64,000 bases of DNA, from assembly GCA_029243165.1 (NCBI GenBank), contig JAQWSN010000024.1, positions 1-64,000 of the forward strand, written 5' to 3'. The DNA is from Flavobacteriaceae bacterium. Its GTDB lineage: Bacteria; Bacteroidota; Bacteroidia; Flavobacteriales; Flavobacteriaceae. Shown piece by piece: positions 1 to 8,197 of this stretch; the stretch's first letter is position 1; each line of letters opens with the position of its first letter. The position numbers and the translations under genes are program-made. The notes under the pieces were generated by a model. It did no database searches. It saw nothing but the letters and a program-made list of their open reading frames with translations, and had not been told where the DNA came from.

Positions 1-839
1 TTGGAGATATTTTTGGTAGTGCATTTGGTGGTGGTGGATTCGGATCTTCAGGTTTTGGTCAGGGTCAAAGAAGATCTCAGGGATCCAATATGCGTATACG
101 AGTTAAGTTATCTCTTGAGGATATTGCTAATGGAATTGATAAAAAAATAAAAGTTCAACGTAAAGTTCAGGCTCCTGGAGTTCAATATGGAACATGTTCA
201 ACTTGCAATGGTAGTGGGCAAGTATTGAAGATTACCAATACAATATTAGGAAGAATGCAAACCTCTGCAGTCTGTTCAACTTGCGGCGGTAGCGGACAAA
301 TCTTATTGAATCGACCTTCAGGATCTGATGCCAACGGAATGATACAAAAAGAGGAGACAGTTTCTATTAAAATCCCAGCAGGAGTTGAAGAAGGAATGCA
401 ATTAAAAGTAAATGGTAAGGGTAATGAAGCACCTGCAAATGGAATTTCAGGCGATCTCTTAGTTTTAATTGAAGAACTGCAACACGATGTTTTTGTTCGT
501 GAAGGAAATCATTTGCATTACGATTTATACATCAGCATTTCTGAGGCCACACTTGGTGTATCTAAAGAGTTGAATTTATTAGAAGGAATTGCAAGAATCA
601 AACTAGAACCAGGAATTCAATCTGGAAAAACCCTTCGACTCAGAGGTAAAGGCTTACAGGCTATTAATGGATATGGAACTGGTGACTTGCTAGTTCATGT
701 AAATGTATGGACTCCTAAAAAGTTGAATAAAGAGCAACATCAGTTTTTCAAAAAAATGCTTGAAGATTCAAATTTCAAACCTATGCCGCAGAAATCAGAT
801 AAATCTTTTTTTGAAAAAGTAAAGGATATGTTTGCTTAA
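1..839 (+). CDS. dnaJ: Chaperone DnaJ, 5' end outside window
   Basis: Hsp40 co-chaperone that delivers unfolded clients to DnaK and stimulates its ATPase. The J domain lies upstream of the window. The frame is open from base 3 and begins in the Gly/Phe-rich linker (DIFGSAFGGGGFG), so the first in-window ATG at 90 is internal. Next come the cysteine-rich region and the two beta-sandwich client-binding domains, ending in EKVKDMFA. Only two CxxCxGxG motifs are present (CSTCNGSG and CSTCGGSG), against four in E. coli DnaJ. From memory this reduced zinc region is normal for flavobacterial DnaJ. Two hairpin terminators follow. dnaK lies about 19 kb away rather than adjacent. Confidence 0.95.
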   Translation, partial: GDIFGSAFGGGGFGSSGFGQGQRRSQGSNMRIRVKLSLEDIANGIDKKIKVQRKVQAPGVQYGTCSTCNGSGQVLKITNTILGRMQTSAVCSTCGGSGQILLNRPSGSDANGMIQKEETVSIKIPAGVEEGMQLKVNGKGNEAPANGISGDLLVLIEELQHDVFVREGNHLHYDLYISISEATLGVSKELNLLEGIARIKLEPGIQSGKTLRLRGKGLQAINGYGTGDLLVHVNVWTPKKLNKEQHQFFKKMLEDSNFKPMPQKSDKSFFEKVKDMFA

Positions 840-876
840 TTTTATTAATATTAAAAAAAAACAATATATTTGAAAT

Positions 877-912
877 AATACTAACAGCTATGTTAGTATT
901 ATTTTTCTTTTT
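877..912 (+). terminator. Hairpin terminator after dnaJ
   Basis: A ten-base inverted repeat (AATACTAACA, loop gcta, TGTTAGTATT) is followed by a T-rich run. It lies 38 bases past the dnaJ stop. An ATG in the loop (890) opens a longer frame for the next gene but is unlikely to be a real start. Confidence 0.75.
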
Positions 913-926
913 CATAGCAATTTTTT

Positions 927-958
927 CCCATCCTTTTACGAGGATGGGTTTTGTTTTT
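927..958 (+). terminator. Second hairpin terminator after dnaJ
   Basis: CCCATCC and GGATGGG flank an 8-base loop and are followed by TTTTGTTTTT. Together with the preceding hairpin this forms a tandem terminator between dnaJ and the channel gene. Confidence 0.8.
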
Positions 959-979
959 GTACTAACTTCCCCGATAATT

Positions 980-1825
980 ATGAATTTGATCAACAAAATA
1001 GCTGAGCTTTTAAATCATCAATTTAGTATTGGAAGTGCTTCTTTTACTCCAAAGACGATTTTATTTGTCATTCTTGTCCTTCTTTTAACTTCTTTTTTTC
1101 TGAAAGTATTAAGAAAAATCATCTTTAGAACGCTTTCCAAAGACACTCGGGTGAAGTTTAAAAGTATTTTTTCTTTTATTAATTACTTCGTTTACATAGT
1201 TGTAATTCTGATTGTGCTTCAAAACATTGGGGTAAATGTTACTGCTATTTTTGCTGCTTCAGCAGCCTTATTGGTGGGTGTAGGACTTGCCCTTCAAACC
1301 TTTATTCAAGACATTATTTCAGGAATTTTTATCTTGATTGATAAGTCGGTACTGGTTGGAGATATTATTGAAGTTGATAATCAAATAGGGCAAGTTGAAA
1401 ATATTAAACTGCGAACTACAAGAGCTGTAACAAGAGAAAATAAGGTATTGATTATTCCAAATCATAAATTTTTAACCTCTACATTATTCAACTGGACTGA
1501 AAATGGAATCATTACCAAAGAAATCATAAATGTGGGAGTTGCTTACAAAAGTAACCCAGAGCAAGTCAAAACACTGCTTTTAGAAGTAGCGAATTCTCAC
1601 GATAAAGTTTTGACCGATCCAGCTCCCCTTGTATTATTTAATGACTTTGGCGATAGTGCATTGTTATTTCAATTGTACATCGCTGTGGATAGTAGTTTTG
1701 CTGCCAATATTGTAAAAAGTGATTTACGCTATGCCATTTTCAAAACTTTTGAAAAACAAGGAATAGAAATTCCTTTTCCACAACGAACACTTACCTTTGC
1801 TAATTCACCAACTGCACCAAAATGA
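980..1825 (+). CDS. Small mechanosensitive ion channel (MscS family)
   Basis: Inner-membrane channel of the MscS family, which opens under membrane tension to release solutes on osmotic downshock. 281 aa from the chosen start. It has an N-terminal hydrophobic helix (VILVLLLTSFF), a second at about residues 70-85, and a Gly/Ala-rich pore helix (AASAALLVGVGLALQT) followed by QDIISGIFILIDKSV and the beta domain typical of MscS. The frame is open back to 890, but that stretch contains both terminator hairpins, so I take the ATG at 980. The stop overlaps the next gene's start by four bases (ATGA), suggesting translational coupling to the sigma-54 regulator. Confidence 0.9.
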   Translation: MNLINKIAELLNHQFSIGSASFTPKTILFVILVLLLTSFFLKVLRKIIFRTLSKDTRVKFKSIFSFINYFVYIVVILIVLQNIGVNVTAIFAASAALLVGVGLALQTFIQDIISGIFILIDKSVLVGDIIEVDNQIGQVENIKLRTTRAVTRENKVLIIPNHKFLTSTLFNWTENGIITKEIINVGVAYKSNPEQVKTLLLEVANSHDKVLTDPAPLVLFNDFGDSALLFQLYIAVDSSFAANIVKSDLRYAIFKTFEKQGIEIPFPQRTLTFANSPTAPK

Positions 1826-2985
1826 CTCGAATTTTATTAATAGAAGACGAAGAACCTATTAGAAGGGTAATGGTTCGAATTTTATCTGAGGAAAACTCTT
1901 CTTATGAAATTACTGAATCTGTAGATGGAAAAGACGGACTATCAAAACTTTCGAGCACTCCTTTTGATTTGGTCTTGTGCGATATCAAAATGCCTAAAAT
2001 GGACGGTATTGAAGTACTCCAAAAAGCGAAAGCCAAAGGTATTTTCGTTCCTTTTATCATGCTTACAGGGCATGGGAATGTTGAAACAGCAGTTGAGGCG
2101 ATGAAGTTGGGAGCCTATGATTTTATTGCGAAGCCACCAGATTTAAATCGATTGCTTACCGCAGTTCGTCATGCTATCGAAAACAAAACCCTCCGAAAGG
2201 AAAATCAAAAGTTAAAGCGAAGAGTTGCTCAAAAATACACCATTGTTGGGGAGAGTGACCCTGTAAAGCGAATGAAAGAAATGATTTCCAAGGTAGCTCC
2301 AACGGAAGCTAGGGTTCTTATCACTGGTGAAAACGGTACGGGAAAAGAACTTGTAGCACATCAATTACACCAGCAAAGTGAACGGAATAAAGAAAATTTT
2401 ATTGAGGTCAATTGTGCTGCGATTCCCTCTGAACTTATTGAAAGTGAGCTTTTTGGGCATGTAAAAGGAGCCTTTACTTCTGCGGTTAAGGACCGTTCAG
2501 GAAAATTTGAAGCGGCAAATAAAGGGACTTTATTTTTAGATGAGATTGCCGATATGAGTTTGGCAGCACAGGCAAAAGTTTTACGAGCACTACAGGAAAA
2601 AAAAATCCAGCGAGTAGGAAATGAAAAAGACATCAAAGTTGACGTCAGAGTCATTGCTGCAACCAACAAAGATCTAATCAAAGAAATTCATGAGGGTCGT
2701 TTCAGGGAAGACCTTTATCATCGATTGGCTGTTATTATGATTCATGTACCCTCGCTTGAAGATCGAAAAGAAGATATTCCACTGCTTATTGCACATTTTG
2801 TGGATGTTTTGTCCAAAGAGCAGGGACTAGAGAAAAAAGAGTTTACGGAAGCCGCTTATGTCAAATTAAACAGCTATCCCTGGACTGGAAATGTTCGTGA
2901 ATTACGAAATGTAGTAGAGCGTTTATTGATACTAGGAGAAGATCCTATTAGCTCAGAAAATATTGTACAATTTGCACCTAAATAA
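1822..2985 (+). CDS. Sigma-54-dependent response regulator without HTH domain
   Basis: NtrC-class regulator. The receiver domain covers residues 1-120, with acidic residues ED at 8-9 and a likely phospho-acceptor Asp54 in LVLCDIKMPKMDG. The AAA+ sigma-54 activator domain follows, with Walker A GENGTGKE, Walker B TLFLDEIADM and the sigma-54 contact loop written GAFTSA rather than the usual GAFTGA. The protein ends at 387 aa, just after the VRELRNVVERL helix, so the usual C-terminal Fis-type DNA-binding helix-turn-helix is absent. I recall this short form from other Flavobacteria. It may act on RpoN from solution, or its DNA target may be reached through a partner. No histidine kinase gene is adjacent. 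Confidence 0.92.
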   Translation: MTRILLIEDEEPIRRVMVRILSEENSSYEITESVDGKDGLSKLSSTPFDLVLCDIKMPKMDGIEVLQKAKAKGIFVPFIMLTGHGNVETAVEAMKLGAYDFIAKPPDLNRLLTAVRHAIENKTLRKENQKLKRRVAQKYTIVGESDPVKRMKEMISKVAPTEARVLITGENGTGKELVAHQLHQQSERNKENFIEVNCAAIPSELIESELFGHVKGAFTSAVKDRSGKFEAANKGTLFLDEIADMSLAAQAKVLRALQEKKIQRVGNEKDIKVDVRVIAATNKDLIKEIHEGRFREDLYHRLAVIMIHVPSLEDRKEDIPLLIAHFVDVLSKEQGLEKKEFTEAAYVKLNSYPWTGNVRELRNVVERLLILGEDPISSENIVQFAPK

Positions 2986-2992
2986 CGATTTA

Positions 2993-4369
2993 ATGAAAAA
3001 AATAGGAATTCTAATAATTTTGAGTTTGACTTTTCAACTGAATGGACAGTCGACTTCTCACGAAGAACAAATAAAAACCATTTACAACAAAGCCCTTACT
3101 GAGGGAAAAGCATATTCATGGTTGGATCATCTGTCTAACAAAATTGGAGGGCGTCTTTCGGGATCACTCAATGCCGAGCGCGCAGTGAAATGGGGAAAAG
3201 ACGAGCTGGAATCTCTGGGCTTGGATCGTGTGTATTTACAAGAAGTAATGGTACCAAAATGGGTGAGAGGAACCTTTGAATATGCAAGCATTATTACAGG
3301 TCCAGGAATGAGTATGAATGTTCCTGTTTGTGCATTAGGAGGCTCAATTTCAACTCCTTCATCCGGTTTGCGTGCCGGAGTAATTGAGGTAAAAAGTTTT
3401 GACGAGTTGGAAGCTCTTGGAGAGAAAAATGTAAAAGGAAAGTTTATCTTTTTTAATCGACCCATGCCGGCAGACCGAATCAATACTTTCGAAGCGTATT
3501 CTAAAACGGTAAACCAACGTACTCAAGGTGCAGCAAAAGCTGCAAGACTTGGAGCAGTTGGTGTCATAGTTCGTTCAATGAATTTACGTTTGGATGATTT
3601 TCCCCATACAGGGACGATGCGTTATGGAGATTTGCCAAACAATATGCGTATTCCCGCTGCGGCAATAAGTACCAATGGTGCTCAATTGTTAAGCTCAATG
3701 CTGTCTTTAAATAAGGACCTTAAATTTTATCTTAAGTTAGACTGTAAAAATTTTCCAGATGTACTCTCACATAATGTCATTGGAGAGATTAAGGGAAGTG
3801 AATTCCCTGATGAAATTATTGTTGTTGGTGGTCATCTTGATTCTTGGGATTTGGGTGATGGATCTCATGACGATGGTGCTGGTATTGTTCAGTCTATGGA
3901 AGTACTGCGTCTTTTTAAAGAGATGAACTACAAACCTAAAAGAACGGTTCGAGTGATTTTATTTATGAATGAGGAAAATGGTCTGCGGGGAGGTACCACC
4001 TATGCTAGTGTAGCTAAAGAGAATAAAGAACAACATATTTTTGCTTTAGAATCTGATGCAGGTGGTTTTTCTCCAAGAGGTTTTAGTTTTGAAGCCAACC
4101 CCTCTCAATTTGAACAAATTAACGATTGGAAAATGTATTTTGAACCTTACATGGCGGACCGTTTTGAACTGGGCGGTAGTGGTGCAGACATCGGTCCACT
4201 TCGAAATAATCAGATTGTCCTTTCTGGCTTACGTCCTGATTCACAACGTTATTTTGAATATCATCACACAGCTAATGATACCTTCGAGGCCATTAATAAA
4301 AGAGAATTAGAACTGGGGGCTGCAGCAATGAGTAGTCTAGTGTACTTGGTAGATCAGTACGGTTTTTAA
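2993..4369 (+). CDS. Secreted M28-family zinc peptidase
   Basis: Predicted exported aminopeptidase or carboxypeptidase, 458 aa. An N-terminal signal peptide (MKKIGILIILSLTFQLNGQ) is followed by a PA-like insert and the M28 catalytic domain. Likely zinc ligands and catalytic residues are visible in order: His and Asp in GGHLDSWDLGDGSHDDGAG, Glu-Glu in NEENGLRGG, Asp in ESDAGGF and His in EYHHTANDTFE. The ATG at 2963 would overlap the previous gene and put ten residues before the signal peptide, so 2993 is preferred. Substrate specificity cannot be read from the sequence. Confidence 0.9.
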   Translation: MKKIGILIILSLTFQLNGQSTSHEEQIKTIYNKALTEGKAYSWLDHLSNKIGGRLSGSLNAERAVKWGKDELESLGLDRVYLQEVMVPKWVRGTFEYASIITGPGMSMNVPVCALGGSISTPSSGLRAGVIEVKSFDELEALGEKNVKGKFIFFNRPMPADRINTFEAYSKTVNQRTQGAAKAARLGAVGVIVRSMNLRLDDFPHTGTMRYGDLPNNMRIPAAAISTNGAQLLSSMLSLNKDLKFYLKLDCKNFPDVLSHNVIGEIKGSEFPDEIIVVGGHLDSWDLGDGSHDDGAGIVQSMEVLRLFKEMNYKPKRTVRVILFMNEENGLRGGTTYASVAKENKEQHIFALESDAGGFSPRGFSFEANPSQFEQINDWKMYFEPYMADRFELGGSGADIGPLRNNQIVLSGLRPDSQRYFEYHHTANDTFEAINKRELELGAAAMSSLVYLVDQYGF

Positions 4370-4382
4370 TCCACTTAATTAA

Positions 4383-5759
4383 ATGACATTTAGCTTTAAC
4401 CGTTACACCAAGGAGTTTCGACACAATTTATCGTTGGCTTATCCTGTAATAATTGGTTTGCTAGGGCATTCTTTCGTCCAACTGGTGGACAATATTATGG
4501 TAGGTCAATTAGGGACAGCAGAACTAGCAGCTGTTTCACTAGGGAATAGTTTCTTTTTTGTTGCCATGTCTCTTGGAATTGGATTTTCTACGGCAATAAC
4601 CCCATTGATTGCAGAAACCGATGGCGCTAATGATGTTACTTCCGGACGAAAAGTTTTTATTCACGGTTTGATTCTCTGTGCATTCTTAGGTTTACTTTTA
4701 AGTTCAGCGGTGTTGGTAAGCAAACCTTTACTTTACAAAATGGGACAACCTGAAGAGGTGGTTGAATTGGCTTATCCTTATTTAGAATGGATTGGCATCT
4801 CATTAATTCCTCTAATATTCTTTCAAGGTTTCAAACAGTTTTCTGAGGGTTTATCACATACGCGACCTGCAATGTATGCAACTTTACTTGCTAATGTGAT
4901 CAATGTTATTTTGAATTACTTTTTAATATTTGGATTTTGGATTTTTCCAAAAATGGGAGTTGAAGGAGCCGCAGTGGGAAGTCTTTTTGCTCGCTGTGCG
5001 ATGCTAGTATTTATGGTACTGTATGTTCGTTTTAGTTCGAAGTTTGTTGCTTATGTTCGACAAATATCATTTCAAAAGCCTAAGTGGGAGCTTTTTAGAA
5101 AAATTTTTAAATTGGGTTTTCCTTCCGCTTTACAAATGTTTTTTGAGGTACTCTTTTTTACTGTAGCGATATGGTTATCTGGGTTTTTAGGTAAGAATCC
5201 ACAAGCAGCAAATCAAATTGCTTTAAATCTGTCATCAATAACTTTTATGTTTGCTATGGGGTTGGGAGTCACTGCGATGATCCGTGTAGGCAATCAAAAA
5301 GGGAGGAAGGATATCGTAAGACTTCGAGAGGTGGCGCATTCTATTTTCTTTTTAATTTTCATTTTTGATGTTATCTTTTGTCTTTCATTTATGATTTTGA
5401 ACAATATTCTGCCTTGGATTTATCTTGACGGTTCCAACCCTTTGGAGTTCACCAATGTGAATGAGGTAGTTGAAATCGCCTCCAACTTACTTATTGTCTC
5501 CGCTTTTTTTCAGATATCTGACGGTATTCAGGCCGTCGTTTTAGGTGCTCTTCGAGGATTACAAGATGTCAACATACCCGCTTGGATCACTTTTTTCTCC
5601 TATGGAATTTTTGGAATTCCCATTTCCTATTATCTCGGAATTCAAACCGATTTAGGAGCTACAGGAATTTGGATTGGTTTGCTCTCTGGACTTACCGCTT
5701 CCGCATTATTGCTCTTTATTCGATTTAGATACTTAACGAACAAATTAATCTTTAATTGA
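4383..5759 (+). CDS. MATE family efflux transporter
   Basis: Multidrug and toxin extrusion (NorM-like) antiporter, 458 aa, with about twelve hydrophobic segments in two homologous halves. The N-terminal part carries the family pattern PVIIGLLGHSFVQLVDNIMVGQLGTAELAA. It probably exports cationic compounds in exchange for Na+ or H+. It starts 13 bases after the M28 peptidase stop, so the two may share a transcript. The specific drug or metabolite exported is not inferable. Confidence 0.93.
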   Translation: MTFSFNRYTKEFRHNLSLAYPVIIGLLGHSFVQLVDNIMVGQLGTAELAAVSLGNSFFFVAMSLGIGFSTAITPLIAETDGANDVTSGRKVFIHGLILCAFLGLLLSSAVLVSKPLLYKMGQPEEVVELAYPYLEWIGISLIPLIFFQGFKQFSEGLSHTRPAMYATLLANVINVILNYFLIFGFWIFPKMGVEGAAVGSLFARCAMLVFMVLYVRFSSKFVAYVRQISFQKPKWELFRKIFKLGFPSALQMFFEVLFFTVAIWLSGFLGKNPQAANQIALNLSSITFMFAMGLGVTAMIRVGNQKGRKDIVRLREVAHSIFFLIFIFDVIFCLSFMILNNILPWIYLDGSNPLEFTNVNEVVEIASNLLIVSAFFQISDGIQAVVLGALRGLQDVNIPAWITFFSYGIFGIPISYYLGIQTDLGATGIWIGLLSGLTASALLLFIRFRYLTNKLIFN

Positions 5760-5762
5760 CTC

Positions 5763-5987
5763 ATGGAATTACCAAAATTTTAAATTGCCGACAACTCAGA
5801 ACTAGAAGAAGCTTTATTTGTAGTTCATACAGAATACCCGCGTTTTATTCTAAATGTACTCAATGACGATGTGCATTGGTTTGAAGAGTTTGACAAAGAG
5901 GATGAAAAAGCTTTAAAATCAGAATCTCATCTATTGATTGAAGCTGCCTTTGAGTTCTATGATAAAGAAATGGAAAAGTTAGGCTGA
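5763..5987 (+). pseudogene. Small conserved protein, interrupted by TAA at codon 7
   Basis: The frame reads MELPKF, then TAA at 5781-5783, then runs open to TGA at 5985 as an acidic protein (IADNSELEEALFVVHTEY and so on, ending KEMEKLG). Without the stop it would be 74 aa. MELPKF followed by an ADN motif resembles a small flavobacterial family I recall, where the interrupted position is a hydrophobic residue, so TTA to TAA is the simplest change. It starts 3 bases after the MATE stop and ends 1 base before the PAP2 gene, so it sits as an operon member. No ATG follows the stop in frame until near the C-terminus. It may be a young pseudogene or a base error. Function unknown. Confidence 0.6.
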
Positions 5988-5988
5988 T

Positions 5989-6555
5989 ATGGAAGTTCTT
6001 CTGTCATGGGATAAGGCACTTTTTTTATGGCTTAATGGATTAGGATCGGAAACCTTTGATGGCTTTTGGATGATGATGACTCATAGAGGATCAAATGGGG
6101 TAGTCTATTTACTCCTCTGGCTTTTTTATGGATATCAATTTTCTTGGAAAAAGGCAGCCTATCTTTTGGTTTTTACGGGACTATTGATCTTGTGTACAGA
6201 CCAATTAACTAATTTATTTAAGGTTCAGTTTCAGCGACTTCGCCCATGTTACAATGAAGAAATCAAGTCGTTAGTTCGTTTGGTTAAGCCAACTTGTGGA
6301 GGGCGGTACAGCTTTTTTTCAGGACATGCATCCAACTCCTTTGCTCTGGCTGTTTTTTTTAGCAGTATTATGAAGTCTAATTATCGTTTACTTACTCCCA
6401 TACTTCTGTTTATTGCTTTTTTAATAGCTTACAGTAGAGTTTACATTGGAGTACATTTTCCTTTAGATATTTTTGTGGGTGCCCTAGCGGGAAGTTTGAT
6501 AGGGATGCTGTTTTATCGTTTATGGACTACTTTTGGCTCTCGTTTCTTACGCTAA
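5989..6555 (+). CDS. PAP2-family membrane phosphatase
   Basis: Integral-membrane acid phosphatase of the PAP2 superfamily, 188 aa with about five hydrophobic helices. All three signature blocks are present: a K-x-R-P block (KVQFQRLRPC), SGH (FFSGHAS) and SRVYIGVHFPLD, which supply the catalytic histidines. Such proteins dephosphorylate undecaprenyl diphosphate, phosphatidylglycerophosphate or lipid A; which of these cannot be decided here. The 3' end overlaps the convergent aldose epimerase gene by 29 bases. Confidence 0.88.
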   Translation: MEVLLSWDKALFLWLNGLGSETFDGFWMMMTHRGSNGVVYLLLWLFYGYQFSWKKAAYLLVFTGLLILCTDQLTNLFKVQFQRLRPCYNEEIKSLVRLVKPTCGGRYSFFSGHASNSFALAVFFSSIMKSNYRLLTPILLFIAFLIAYSRVYIGVHFPLDIFVGALAGSLIGMLFYRLWTTFGSRFLR

Positions 6556-7438
6556 ATTCAAATCGGGTTTGGTGGTTGTAATGTTGATGAGCCTTAATTA
6601 AAGTAGAAGGGAATGAAGAAATGTTGGGTGTATTCGAAAACTTTTGCGTTTCAAAACAAATGGCCTCAAAATGGGGCGGTGTAAAAACTACTACTCCAGG
6701 TTGGTCTGTAAAAGTTTTCATTGTTATGCCTGTTTCAGGCGCATAAAGTGATGCAATGGCAATTTTATTTTGATTGATAACAAAATAGTCATCCAGCCGA
6801 GTTTGATTTAAAAATTTTTCAGCTCTAAAATCGAAGGGTGTATTGTTCACCTTTAATTTATTTCCTGTGGGAACCAACTGTTCGTTTAATTCTAAGTATT
6901 GATCTGCATCAATTTCAAGTTTATGGCTGCCAATAGTATTTTCAGGGTTTAAATTGAAATAGGCATGATTGGTCATGTTGATAGGGGTTGCGGCTGTTGG
7001 AACAGCATGGTAGTGAATGTGTAAACTCGATTCTTCAAGACGATAACTTACTCTTGCGTTTACCTTCCCTGGAAACCCGCTATTTCCTTCTTCACATTTG
7101 ATTTCAAAAACAATCTCCAAGGGATCGGTTTGGGTTAAAGCGTTCCACTTTTTTTGGTGCCAACCGCTACTACCACTGTGGAGTAACATATTGTTCACAT
7201 GCTCAATTTCAAAGGTTTTCTCCTCGATTTGAATCGGATTTTGCAAACGACCTGCAAAACGACCCATAACAGCACCTCTTGCCCATTTATCTGACAAATA
7301 GTCTTCAGGTTGATCCAGTCCCATGATCACATTTACAGGATTCCCATTCATATCTTTAACCCAAAGTTGATGGAGTAGGGCTCCGTATTCTAAAAAAACA
7401 GCCCTGATATGCTTATTTTGAATGCTAAAGCTTTTCAA
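6527..7438 (-). CDS. Aldose 1-epimerase (galactose mutarotase family)
   Basis: 303-aa GalM-like enzyme that interconverts alpha and beta anomers of hexoses. The family catalytic His is in MTNHAYFNLNPE, and the catalytic Glu is in the C-terminal AICFETQ. MGRFAGRLQNP matches the substrate-pocket segment (usually GRxANRI). No signal peptide, so probably cytoplasmic. The start lies 3 bases past the MsrA stop, making a two-gene minus-strand unit. The C-terminus overlaps the PAP2 gene tail to tail. Confidence 0.9.
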   Translation of the reverse strand: MKSFSIQNKHIRAVFLEYGALLHQLWVKDMNGNPVNVIMGLDQPEDYLSDKWARGAVMGRFAGRLQNPIQIEEKTFEIEHVNNMLLHSGSSGWHQKKWNALTQTDPLEIVFEIKCEEGNSGFPGKVNARVSYRLEESSLHIHYHAVPTAATPINMTNHAYFNLNPENTIGSHKLEIDADQYLELNEQLVPTGNKLKVNNTPFDFRAEKFLNQTRLDDYFVINQNKIAIASLYAPETGITMKTFTDQPGVVVFTPPHFEAICFETQKFSNTPNISSFPSTLIKAHQHYNHQTRFEFSVRNESQK

Positions 7439-7441
7439 GCG

Positions 7442-8095
7442 CTAATGATTTTCCTTTAATAATTCTGGATATTGGCTTTGAAATTTTTTGAGTCTTGGGA
7501 TGGAAACTTGTTTTACATAGGGGTTGTCCGGATTATTTTTTTCATAATCTTGATGATACTCTTCAGCATAGTAAAACTTTTCTAGAGGTTTAATTTCCGT
7601 TACTATTTCTTTAGAAAATATCTCTTTTTCTTGCAAAAGGGCAATGTAATTTTGTATGATTTCTCGTTCCTGATCAGAGGTATGAAATGCAATGGAGCGA
7701 TATTGAGAACCGGAGTCGGGTCCTTGTCGGTTTGGGGTCGTAGGATCATGAGAACCAAAAAATACTTGGACTAGCGTGCCAAAGCTGACCACATTAGGAT
7801 CATAAAGAATTTCTACCGCTTCTGCATGTCCTGTTCTTCCTGTGCCAATTTGATTGTAATTTGGATTTTTTGTAAAGCCCCCAGCATAACCTGAATAAAC
7901 CTCTGAGACTCCCCTTACACTTTCATAAATGGCTTCAACACACCAAAAACAGCCTGATGCGAAATAGGCTTTTTTTAGCTCTTGGTCTGCTACGGTTTGG
8001 GGTTCCCAAATGGGTTCGCTGTTGTTTAGGGGTGGAGTATTCGATATGCAGGTTTGTAAGCTGATTACAAAGGCAAATGCAATAAATGTTTTCAT
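7442..8095 (-). CDS. msrA: Peptide methionine sulfoxide reductase MsrA, lipoprotein form
   Basis: Reduces methionine-S-sulfoxide in oxidised proteins. The catalytic motif is SGCFWCVEAIYES, followed by SEVYSGYAGG and GHAEAVEILYDP, all diagnostic of MsrA. It is 217 aa with an N-terminal hydrophobic segment ending in LQTC, which reads as a lipobox, so the enzyme is probably a lipoprotein acting in the periplasm. MsrB is not in this window. It shares a transcript with the epimerase. Confidence 0.94.
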   Translation of the reverse strand: MKTFIAFAFVISLQTCISNTPPLNNSEPIWEPQTVADQELKKAYFASGCFWCVEAIYESVRGVSEVYSGYAGGFTKNPNYNQIGTGRTGHAEAVEILYDPNVVSFGTLVQVFFGSHDPTTPNRQGPDSGSQYRSIAFHTSDQEREIIQNYIALLQEKEIFSKEIVTEIKPLEKFYYAEEYHQDYEKNNPDNPYVKQVSIPRLKKFQSQYPELLKENH

Positions 8096-8197
8096 AGCTT
8101 TTTTTAATTATTAAAAGTCAAAGATAAAACAATCAAATTGACTGCTACAAAACCTCTAAAATTCAATCTCAAAAATAATTTGATTTCAGTGGAAAAG

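Noticed and set aside
890-979. N-terminal extension of the MscS channel from the ATG at 890
   Set aside because: The stretch contains two terminator hairpins and has no channel-like sequence; the ATG at 980 is better.
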